Source: Acanthococcus lagerstroemiae
Taxonomy: Eukaryota > Arthropoda > Insecta > Hemiptera > Eriococcidae
Direction: 5' to 3'
DNA: 64,000 nucleotides
Assembly (NCBI GenBank): GCA_031841125.1
Contig: CM063110.1
Location: 18,223,626 to 18,287,625 of the forward strand
Of the stretch, positions 36,401 through 44,072 are shown one piece after another. The number at the start of each line of letters is the position of its first letter. Position 1 is the first letter of the stretch. The notes beneath the pieces are model-generated. The model made no database searches. It had not been told where the DNA came from and was given only the letters and a program-made list of their open reading frames with translations. A program made the position numbers and the translations under genes.

Positions 36401-36652
36401 CTATGAAAAAAACTTCTCATATTTTTTATTAAATTCAGTGAAATTTTTTACACTACCAGTACTTTTTTTATTTTGATAATTGTGGTTTACTGATTGACTG
36501 GAAGATTGTTGTGTAGAACTAGTCTTATTTTTATTTTTAGTATCACTATTAGGTTGACTTGAATTTTGACAGGATTTATGAGTAATGTTATTTGTATCAT
36601 TCTTAAATGTGTATTGACCAAGACAATTTCGGCTCATTTCATAACTTATTTT
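36401..36652 (-). pseudogene. Distal part of a minus-strand gene split by the copia insertion
   Basis: The minus-strand frame here, a serine/asparagine/glutamine-rich tail, is open right up to the copia LTR at 36653. It is in frame with the reading frame at 41243-41391 once copia and one copy of the 5-bp duplication are removed. The ATG near 36637 is therefore probably internal, not a true start. Function unknown. Confidence 0.6.
36648..36652. other. Copia target site duplication, left (ATTTT)
   Basis: ATTTT precedes the left LTR and recurs directly after the right LTR at 41243-41247. Five bases is the normal Ty1/copia duplication length. Confidence 0.9.
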
Positions 36653-36803
36653 TGATAAATTAATGAACGAATTTACGAAAAATCTCTTTTTTATTTAATA
36701 GAGAATAAAAGAAAAAGCGGCATATTTAACAACTAACTAAAAAAACAAAAAAAAAACAAAAAAACGAAGATTGTACGATACAGTGTTGCCACTGAATTCA
36801 TCA
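36653..36803 (-). repeat. Copia 3' LTR
   Basis: Begins tgataaattaatgaacgaat and ends gaattcatca (TG...CA on the + strand). Nearly identical to 41093-41242. Confidence 0.95.
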
Positions 36804-36817
36804 CACCACCCCAATCT
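36804..36817 (-). promoter_or_regulatory. Copia polypurine tract
   Basis: On the minus strand the bases just before the 3' LTR read attggggtggtg, a purine-rich stretch in the position from which plus-strand DNA synthesis is primed. Confidence 0.6.
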
Positions 36818-36989
36818 TCAGTTTTTGAGGCTTAATACATTTTAATTAACATATTCTAAGAATGCAAAAGGAACTTGCAAAAAGAAAAAAAACATTACAA
36901 CAATATCATGTAGACAAATCGACAACACATTAATGAATTAAAAAAAAAACACAAAAAAAACTCAAGAGTGAAGGAATACGTCGTTGGGT
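36818..36989 (-). other. Copia 3' untranslated stretch
   Basis: A-rich DNA between the end of the RNase H frame and the polypurine tract. No coding content. Confidence 0.6.
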
Positions 36990-37479
36990 TCATTGAAGTC
37001 CTAATTCCGCTCGCAAGTTAGTATATCGTGTCCTGCCTAGCCCCTTGGTAAAGATGTCCGCAAGTTGTTTGGCTGACTCCACATGAACTAAATGGATAAT
37101 TTTGTTCTCGATGCTCTCTTTCACATGATGGTATTTAATATCGATGTGCTTGGCGCGCCCACCATTCTCCCGATTTTGGGCTAACGCGATTGTTCCTTGG
37201 TTGTCCTCAAATACTTTAATTGGACGATTGAGAAGTTCTTCGTCCATTTTCAAGTCCATAAGAATCCGTCTGATCCATATGATTTCTGTTATTGCTCCTG
37301 ATAAGCTGACGTACTCGGCTTCAGTAGTACTCAAGGTCACAAGGTTCTGCTTTTTCGTTCTCCACGAAACTGGGTTACCGTAAACGTTGATTACATTTCC
37401 GCTTACGGATCTTCGATTGGTTGGGTCGTTTGCAAAATCAGCGTCTGCAAACCCAGTTACAATATCGGTATTTTCCTTT
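36990..37479 (-). pseudogene. Copia pol, C-terminal part: RNase H
   Basis: The frame is open from about 37479 (minus) to the stop at 36990, although the first ATG is at 37340. It carries the copia RNase H start FADADFANDP and the later LSTTEAEYVSLS, whose E belongs to the catalytic set, and ends in a typical IFTKGL region. It continues the reverse transcriptase frame at 37457-38998 after a single-base shift in the A-rich run near 37468-37482. Confidence 0.85.
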
Positions 37480-38998
37480 TATAGACAAGCTGTAGATTTT
37501 TCGTTGCACGTAGATATCGCAGGATTCGTATCAAGTGCGAGTAGTGTACGTCAGTAGGTGATGACTGAAATTGGCTAAAATAATGTACCGCGAAGCAGAT
37601 ATCCGGTCTCGTCGTGGTGAGGTACATCAGACTTCCTACCAATGATCGATATGGACTTTTTGTTTCCTTTTCGTCGTCAGTTCGTTGCTTCAATTTAAGT
37701 CCAGGCTCGATTGGCGTGTGTTGTGGCACACAATTTACCATGCCGAATTTTATGAGGAGATCTTCGATGGCATGTTTTTGATCAAGACGTAATTCGTCCT
37801 TGTCTCGTGTTATGGTGATTCCGAGAAACTGCGTCACTTTTCCTAAGTCCTTCATGTTGAACCTTGATGACAATTGGACTTTGGCTTTGTCGATTTCTCT
37901 TCGGTCATTTCCGCATACAATTAGATCATCCACGAAGAGCAGAATGTACGTTTTCGCCGTACCGTTTGTCAATATATAAAGACAGTGGTCATTTAGTGAA
38001 CGTTTGAAGCCAATACTTGTAAGGTGTTCGTCAAACGCTGCATTCCAGCACCGAGGGCTTTGTTTTAACCCGTATAATGATTTATCCAGCTGGCAAACCT
38101 TATTTGATGCTATATTGAGACCTTCTGGTGGCTCCATTATGATCTCTTCCATTAGCCTTCCATGAAGAAATGCTGTTTTTACGTCCATTTGGTCGGCGTG
38201 TAGATCGAGTTGGTTTATTACGGCAAGTAGGATGCGTAGGGTTTGCATTCTGGCTACTGGCGCGTACGTTTCCTCGTAGTCTCTTCCTTGGCGTTGTTGG
38301 AAGCCTTTAGCGACCAGCCTTGCTTTGAATCGCGTAATTCCGTCGGGACCAATTTTCTTCCGATACGTCCATCTGCAACCGATTGGATGTTGTTCGTGAG
38401 AACGTTCAATTTCAGTCCATGTTTCATTTTCAAGTAAGGATTGCAGCTCTTCATGCGTTGCCTTAATCCATTGCTCTTTTTCCGGATGATTTTCGATATC
38501 GTTGAAACAGGTGGGGATATCAGTGGCGCTAATTCCGCAAAAATCCGGAATAATGATGTTTTCAATTCCGTTGTAGGGGTCTACGTGGTCATCATTCGTA
38601 GGTGATGCTTCCGGTTCTAATTCGGAGTTGAATTCAACCGTTGGTCCGTTGATGGGATTCTGATCCTCAACCACATCTTTGTATAGTTGATTCTCGTTGA
38701 ACGTAACATTCCGGTTGATTACTACGTTGTTGTTTTCGTAATCCCAGAGTTTGTAGCCAGTTCTAGTATAGCCAATTAGAACGCATTTTACGGCACGAAC
38801 GGATAGTTTATTGACATTCGGCAGATGTGCGTAAGCTATACTTCCGAAAATTCGTAAGTTGGATACGTCTGGTACCGAGCCAGTCCATAATTCAGCCGGA
38901 GTTCCAGTTTTCACTGTATTGGTCGGGCTTCGATTGAATGAGATATGTCGCCGTGCGAACTGCGTCTGGCCAAAAGGTTTTTGGCATTCTAGATCCAA
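37457..38998 (-). pseudogene. Copia pol, middle part: integrase C-terminal region and reverse transcriptase
   Basis: Begins in the copia integrase C-terminal region (TPAELWTG) and passes into reverse transcriptase: ADQMDVKTAFLHGRL carries the first catalytic Asp, YGLKQSPRCWN is the conserved palm segment, and LLFVDDLIVCG is the active-site box (FVDD form). It ends with YRSLVGSLMYLTTTRPDI, the usual connection segment. All catalytic residues looked for are present. The ATG at 38998 is not a true start: the true upstream frame is 38892-40976, joined by one base shift near 38945. Confidence 0.9.
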
Positions 38999-40976
38999 TG
39001 AGCATGGACCGTGTCTTCTCGATTATCGTTCGGTTTAACCGCTCGGCTTTGCCGTTATGTTCCGGTGTATACGGCGGTGTAAATTCCATAACGATTCCGC
39101 GCTCTCGACAGAAGGTTTTGAAAGCATTACTGGAGTATTCGCCTCCATTGTCGCATCTGACCCGAGCGACGCGCTCGCCAATTTGGGTTTCCGCTGTAGT
39201 CACGAATTCGACAAATCGATCATACGCTTCTGATTTGGTTTTGATTGGGTAAGCTACCGAATAATGACTGAAGTCGTCGAGGAATGTAATGAAGTATTTT
39301 TCACCGTTGATTGATTCCGGCGTTAACGGACCGCAGATATCCGTGTGTATGAGTTCAAGTCGACGTTTAGCCTTTGATCGAGTTTTGTTGTATGGTAGTT
39401 TGGTTTGTTTTCCAAGAACGCAGGTTTCGCAGATTTCGTTTTTGATTGTTAGGTTTCGATTCATGCCATTTACGAGGCCATTGTTGACGAGAGTTTTCAT
39501 GGCCATAGCTCCGATGTGGCCGAAACGTTGGTGCCATAGTTCGTATTCATCGTTCACAGCGGGTACTGTGGTGACGTTTGCTACCGGATCGTTGTTTCTT
39601 CGAACTAGGTGCACTCGAAAAAGACCGTGCATTGGTTCACCAATGGCAATCAAGTTGTTTTTGAAATACAAATACGCACGCGAATTTTTAAATTGTATCT
39701 CGACACCAGATTTCATTAAACGCGACACTGATAACAGATTGCACGAAAGGTCTTTCGCTAACAGCACTTCTTCAATTTTCAGGTTGAAGGATTTATTGTC
39801 AACTTCACTTACGACACGGGCGTTTCCAATTTTTGTGGCGCGTACGGTTTCGCCTTGTTTTGCGACGCGTATTTCCACTGGAGAATCCAGCATTTGCAGA
39901 TCGTCGAGCCATTTTTCATCATTCGTTAAATGCTTTGTTGCGCCGGAGTCCAAGAACCAATCGTTGTTATGATTCGTGTTTATCGACGTACTATTAGCTG
40001 TTTCGATGATGTCAGCTAATATGCAGATTTCCGATTCCGTTGCTACGACGTTGGCCGTATCTTTTGGTTTTGACGGCGGGTTTTGCTTTTGCTTATCCTT
40101 GAACCAGCAGTTTTCAGGTTGGTGGCCAGGCTTCTTGCAGATGGTGCATTTTGGTCGGTTATCAGTTTTCCCTTTCGAATTTTTATCCAATTTTTCTGTT
40201 GGATTTTCATTCGTATTAGCCGCTGCTTTGTTTGGCGATTTGCAATCACGACGGAAGTGGCCGGGTTTTCCGCAATTGTGACAACGATATCGCGAATTTG
40301 GAACACTTGAGTTGTCACTTACTTGCGTTGATAACGCTGTAGTGTAATCTTCCGCACCTGAATTCTCTTTTCTGGCACGTTCTTTCATTCTTCTCTCTTC
40401 GATTTGAAGGCGCGACGTAAGGTTGATCAGGGTTTGAGATTTCGACGTAGTAGAATCCCACGCACTGAAGAAGTGATCGAATTTTGGTGGAAGTACGTGT
40501 AGAATCTTACCGATTAGCATTGACTCGCTAATTTTATTTCCGGTGTCTTCCAGCTTGGAGGCAATGATCTCCAACCTGTTGATATTTTCCGCGACACTCT
40601 CGCGTGTGTTATACCGAAAGGCGTGAAACTGCTGTTCCAGTAAGTGAACTGAGCATTCTGATTGAGTGCCGTATGTTGCTTCCAATTTTTTAAGCATATC
40701 GGTTGACGATTTGCAGGTCATAATGTTTTGAAGCACTTTTTCACTTACTGAGGTTACGATGAGTTTCTGTGCTTCGATATCGTACTTTCCTTCATCATAG
40801 CTGATAGATGGAGTGGTTTCCGAGGATTTACCTCTTCTCGTTTCGCGTTCAACAACGTGTTCATTTTCCGATTGTTTTCTTAGCGATTGGAGAATTATTC
40901 CGACCTGAAATTTCCACGAAGCGTAGTTTTCGGCTCCATTCAGGCGTATCACTCCACGTTTATCTTCCATCATCAC
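38892..40976 (-). CDS. Copia gag, protease and integrase core (694 residues, then frameshift)
   Basis: Starts at the natural gag ATG, 116 nt after the 5' LTR. Gag occupies about residues 1-290 and ends in two CCHC zinc knuckles, CHNCGKPGHFRRDC (about 232) and CTICKKPGHQPENC (about 277). The aspartic protease has WFLDSGATKHL at about 340. Integrase follows with the HHCC zinc region (HQRFGH, CETC) and the catalytic triad as IHTDICG, RCDNGGEY and HNGKAERLN. The frame then runs off into a wrong tail of some 13 residues at about 38945, where pol should continue in the neighbouring frame. All core motifs are intact. Confidence 0.92.
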   Translation of the reverse strand: MMMEDKRGVIRLNGAENYASWKFQVGIILQSLRKQSENEHVVERETRRGKSSETTPSISYDEGKYDIEAQKLIVTSVSEKVLQNIMTCKSSTDMLKKLEATYGTQSECSVHLLEQQFHAFRYNTRESVAENINRLEIIASKLEDTGNKISESMLIGKILHVLPPKFDHFFSAWDSTTSKSQTLINLTSRLQIEERRMKERARKENSGAEDYTTALSTQVSDNSSVPNSRYRCHNCGKPGHFRRDCKSPNKAAANTNENPTEKLDKNSKGKTDNRPKCTICKKPGHQPENCWFKDKQKQNPPSKPKDTANVVATESEICILADIIETANSTSINTNHNNDWFLDSGATKHLTNDEKWLDDLQMLDSPVEIRVAKQGETVRATKIGNARVVSEVDNKSFNLKIEEVLLAKDLSCNLLSVSRLMKSGVEIQFKNSRAYLYFKNNLIAIGEPMHGLFRVHLVRRNNDPVANVTTVPAVNDEYELWHQRFGHIGAMAMKTLVNNGLVNGMNRNLTIKNEICETCVLGKQTKLPYNKTRSKAKRRLELIHTDICGPLTPESINGEKYFITFLDDFSHYSVAYPIKTKSEAYDRFVEFVTTAETQIGERVARVRCDNGGEYSSNAFKTFCRERGIVMEFTPPYTPEHNGKAERLNRTIIEKTRSMLIGSRMPKTFWPDAVRTATYLIQSKPDQYSENWNSG

Positions 40977-41074
40977 GATGTACGATCGAGCGATGTATTT
41001 AGTGATTTTAACGATCGCGAGTGAGAATGTTGCTCATTTCACGAAACGCAAAACGATTTTCGCGCACACGAAGA
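40977..41074 (-). other. Copia 5' leader
   Basis: Untranslated leader between the primer binding site and the gag ATG. It would be expected to hold packaging signals, but none is recognisable. Confidence 0.5.
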
Positions 41075-41092
41075 GGGCTGAGGCCCATAACC
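41075..41092 (-). promoter_or_regulatory. Copia primer binding site, initiator-tRNA anticodon type
   Basis: Directly inside the 5' LTR the minus strand reads ggttatgggcctcagccc. GGTTATGGGCC is complementary to the anticodon stem-loop of initiator tRNA-Met (whose loop includes CCCATAACC) rather than to a tRNA 3' end. Drosophila copia is known to prime from such a half-tRNA. Confidence 0.8.
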
Positions 41093-41242
41093 TGATAAAT
41101 TAATGAACGAATTTACGAAAAATCTCTTTTTTATTTAATAGAGAATAATAGAAAAAGCGGCATATTTAACAACTAACTAAAAAAACAAAAAAAAACAAAA
41201 AAACGAAGATTGTACGATACAGTGTTGCCACTGAATTCATCA
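41093..41242 (-). repeat. Copia 5' LTR
   Basis: 150 bp, nearly identical to 36653-36803. It should hold the element's promoter; no TATA box was assigned. Confidence 0.95.
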
Positions 41243-41391
41243 ATTTTCCTATTATTGTAGGGTATTTTATACTCTTTTAAATATTTTAAAATAGTCTTTT
41301 CAGTTATTTTATATTTCAAAGAAAAACTTCTCACGCTATTTTTCTTGAAGTTGTATTCTTTTAATATTTGAACCAGCTCGTTAGGAGTCAT
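41243..41391 (-). pseudogene. Proximal part of the minus-strand gene split by copia
   Basis: The minus-strand frame starts at ATG 41391 and runs open to the copia boundary. It encodes a helix-rich stretch (LVQILKEYNFKKNS, then KYKITEKTILKYLKEYK) that looks like a helix-turn-helix DNA-binding fold. It is in frame with 36401-36652 after removing the insertion, giving a gene of roughly 130 codons. Role unknown; a DNA-binding or regulatory protein is a fair guess. Frame letters beyond 41243 on the minus strand come from the LTR and are not part of the gene. Confidence 0.6.
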
Positions 41392-41485
41392 TTATTTATA
41401 TAAAATTTTTATTTTTACCATACCATACTTCCATACAATATTACCTTATTTCAATACCATATTACTGTACCTTACCATACCTTAT

Positions 41486-41564
41486 TACCATACCATACCA
41501 TACCATACCATACCATACCATACCATACCATACCATACCATACCATACCATACCATACCATACC
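41486..41564. repeat. TACCA pentanucleotide microsatellite
   Basis: About sixteen tandem TACCA units, with diverged units on both sides (41420-41485 and 41565-41580). It lies just upstream of the start codon at 41611, between divergent genes. Confidence 0.95.
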
Positions 41565-41610
41565 TTACCTCACCATACAATATAAAAAATATAAAATTTT
41601 ATTCTAATAA

Positions 41611-42228
41611 ATGGAAAGCCAAATAAAAAGATACATGCCCTCAAAAGTTGAGCTAGAAGGTCTAGATAGAATAATTTCAAAAAATAAAGAATTAGAAGAA
41701 TTGATAAGAGATGAGGAAAGTAATTTAGAGAGAATAATTCAAGCTATTGATGGATTAAAAAATATAAATACCAATATGAAAATTATTATGAAACAGTTCT
41801 TTATAGCTCTACAACAAACACGTATGACTTCAGATATTTATAAGTATGCCAATTTTAAGAATCAAGAATTGATAGAGAATCTACTTGAGAGAGAGGAAAA
41901 ATATAAAAAAATTATAAAATCTCAAGCTGAAAAGCATAATGATAATTCTGGAATTGAAGAACTAAATAATGTTTTCTCAACAATTATTGTAGATTCTAAA
42001 GATAAAAAAATATCAAAATATATGACGAAAACTTTGAAAGATATTAAATTTCATGATGATTTCAAGCCTATATTTTCAGAAATAGGAACTAAAGAATTAA
42101 CTTGTGATGAATTGAAACAAATGAAATCTGATCCTAGAAAAGGACCTAGATTTAATAATATCAAGAAAATTACAACTGTAAATGTTCCTAGTCTAAGTAA
42201 TGATGCTACTATCATACAACAAAATTGA
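41611..42228 (+). CDS. Coiled-coil hypothetical protein of the Maverick-like element
   Basis: A 205-residue open frame, very AT-rich like the polymerase gene that follows. Residues about 15-60 and 85-125 are charged heptad-like helices (KNKELEELIRDEESNLERI), and the C-terminal 60 residues are lysine-rich. No catalytic motif or membrane segment. It is the first of the plus-strand run that includes the polymerase. Its position next to PolB would suit a structural or replication accessory protein, but I do not recognise a family. Confidence 0.65.
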   Translation: MESQIKRYMPSKVELEGLDRIISKNKELEELIRDEESNLERIIQAIDGLKNINTNMKIIMKQFFIALQQTRMTSDIYKYANFKNQELIENLLEREEKYKKIIKSQAEKHNDNSGIEELNNVFSTIIVDSKDKKISKYMTKTLKDIKFHDDFKPIFSEIGTKELTCDELKQMKSDPRKGPRFNNIKKITTVNVPSLSNDATIIQQN

Positions 42229-42240
42229 ATACATAGGTAT

Positions 42241-42576
42241 GGATCTACTCATGCTAGTAACATTAATATTCTATTAAGATTTCATGTCGAATTTGAGAAG
42301 GTTTTATGTCTATTTTGTGAAGGTTTATTCATCAAATATAATTTGAACGTAATGCAGACATAATTTGAACCTAATTTGGATGTAAATTGAATGGAATTTT
42401 AATTCAGACGTAATTTGAGTCTAATTTAGACGTATTTTAGGATGGTTTTAGGATGGTTTTATGCCTATTTTAGGAAGGTTTTTTCCTTATTAAATTCTTA
42501 TTAAAATTTATTTCTTTTAAATACCTAGTTGTATATAACCATCTTATACAAGTTGCTGTATTAGTTAAAGGTTAAG
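42241..42576. repeat. Non-coding spacer with short imperfect repeats
   Basis: Contains repeated variants of gacgtaatttgaacctaatt and of attttaggatggttttatgc (42360-42480). No ORF. A promoter for the next gene may lie in the AT-rich end. Confidence 0.5.
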
Positions 42577-43029
42577 ATGGAACTTGTTGATACACTCGCG
42601 TCAACTAGTGATTATATTTTACGTGATACTTGTAAGTCAACTATGTCAGATTCAGAGAATAGTAAAGCTATTAACAAAATGTTAACAGAAAAAGGATCAA
42701 CTTTTAAAGAATATAATGTTGATGAATTTTTACAAAAGTTAATGCTTACAATACATTTGCTTGAAAATGGAAAATATTGCACTAAATGTAAAAATAATAA
42801 AAATATAGAAGAATTTGCTAGAAATCAAAACTGGTGTAAAGAATGTAAGAACACATTATTTAAAGAATACTATAACAGAAATCAAGAAAAAATGAAAGAA
42901 AATTTGAAAAAAGATTATGAAAAAAGAAAAAACCTAATGATATGTACTTGTGGTAAAGTCATAAATTCTGTATCTTACAAAGCACATTTAAAAACAAAAT
43001 CTCATTATAATCTTCTCAATGAAAAATAA
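42577..43029 (+). CDS. Zinc-binding hypothetical protein of the Maverick-like element
   Basis: 150 residues. The middle has a four-cysteine cluster, CTKCKNNKNIEEFARN then WCKEC (about 69-89). A second site near the C terminus, CTCGKVINSVSYKAHLKTKS followed by H, looks like a C2H2 finger. Between them is a strongly basic helix. Such small zinc proteins occur beside the polymerase in related insect elements, perhaps as nucleic-acid-binding factors. The function is not established. Confidence 0.65.
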   Translation: MELVDTLASTSDYILRDTCKSTMSDSENSKAINKMLTEKGSTFKEYNVDEFLQKLMLTIHLLENGKYCTKCKNNKNIEEFARNQNWCKECKNTLFKEYYNRNQEKMKENLKKDYEKRKNLMICTCGKVINSVSYKAHLKTKSHYNLLNEK

Positions 43030-43074
43030 AAATATTCTTATTAAATTTTTTTCCTTATTAAATACAATTTAAAA

Positions 43075-43974
43075 ATGAATTCTAAAAATCAAGTTTTAAT
43101 AAGTGTTATACAAAATGAGAGTGGAAAAAGAGATACAAGTATTGCTCAATGGATTCAGTTTTTTAAAGTGCATAATTTCTATGCAAATAAAACAACAAGA
43201 CAAATAGAACACTATTTAAGAAAGTATAGAATTTTTATAGCTTTTAGAGGAAGAGAAGTAGTTGAAAAGTTAAATGAATTGTATTTCATATTATTACCAA
43301 AATTAACTCAATCCAGATTACCTGATCCAAATATATTGGAAATTACTTTCACATTGACAAAGGAGGAAGTAAATACATGGCTTACTGGAACTCCATTCAA
43401 GTTTGAAGATAATAATGAAGATATATTTGGATCAAATAGGAGAGAGAATGATTTAAAAATTAGACCAAGGGTTGTAGATGAAAATTTTAGAAGTAGACAT
43501 ATACAATTTGAAATTCAAAATGAATGGGAAATTCAAGACTTAAAAGAGTTTTTAGATATTATGAAAAAACCTACTTTTGGACTTCTTAAAAAATGGATAC
43601 ATTTACATGATGGAATTAGAGCTAATTTTTGTGTAAGTGCAACCTATGAAAGAAGAGGTCATACAGAAACCATTGAGACTGATACAATGCATTTACAAAC
43701 TACAAATTACATATTTCTTCGTGAATCAAACTTGGATGAGATGTATGATAATGTTATAGACTATATAATAGGAAGACATGAAAATATACAGGATAATTTA
43801 GAGGGTACTCAATGGGTTTTAATATCAATTAATAGTTTTAGAATTAATATAAATAGGTATGATCCGCTTAGAGCTGGTTCTTACATTGAACTCCCCAAAA
43901 TTCTAGCAAGTAAGAAAGCTATCATAAACATTAAAAATGAGAATGATATAAATGTTATTTATGGTCCATTTTAG
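43075..43974 (+). CDS. N-terminal portion of the Maverick-type polymerase protein (separate frame)
   Basis: 299 residues. The C-terminal 70 residues (LEGTQWVLISINSFRININR, then SYIELPKILASKKAIINIKN) are the segment that in related insect element proteins directly precedes the family B polymerase part. Here the frame then runs to a stop at 43974, while the polymerase frame at 44073 is already open from about 43956. A single-base shift near 43950 therefore appears to split one long protein into two. The first 200 residues match nothing I can name. Whether the split is a sequencing error, a mutation or programmed shifting is open. Confidence 0.75.
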   Translation: MNSKNQVLISVIQNESGKRDTSIAQWIQFFKVHNFYANKTTRQIEHYLRKYRIFIAFRGREVVEKLNELYFILLPKLTQSRLPDPNILEITFTLTKEEVNTWLTGTPFKFEDNNEDIFGSNRRENDLKIRPRVVDENFRSRHIQFEIQNEWEIQDLKEFLDIMKKPTFGLLKKWIHLHDGIRANFCVSATYERRGHTETIETDTMHLQTTNYIFLRESNLDEMYDNVIDYIIGRHENIQDNLEGTQWVLISINSFRININRYDPLRAGSYIELPKILASKKAIINIKNENDINVIYGPF

Positions 43975-44072
43975 GCGGTCTATTTCCAGTAGATAAAGAT
44001 CCACAAAGAGTAGCTAAATATAAAAAATATGAACATATTTTTGATAAAGCTTTAGAAGGGATTGAATTTCCA

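Larger units (their letters stand above)
36653..41242 (-). mobile_element. Ty1/copia LTR retrotransposon, nearly intact, nested
   Basis: A 4,590-bp element on the minus strand: LTRs of 150-151 bp, a perfect 5-bp duplication, primer binding site, leader, gag-pol and polypurine tract, in the copia order gag, protease, integrase, reverse transcriptase, RNase H. The LTRs differ by about one substitution and one A-run indel, so insertion is recent. The single gag-pol frame is interrupted at about 38945 and about 37475 by single-base shifts, so this copy, as written, could not make the full polyprotein. The second shift lies in an A-rich run and might be a sequencing error. Confidence 0.96.

Noticed and set aside
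38938..40310. Plus-strand open frames within the copia element
   Set aside because: They are antisense shadows of gag-pol, whose motifs are all on the minus strand.
41461..41580. CRISPR-like array
   Set aside because: The array is a simple pentanucleotide microsatellite without spacers, in a eukaryotic genome.
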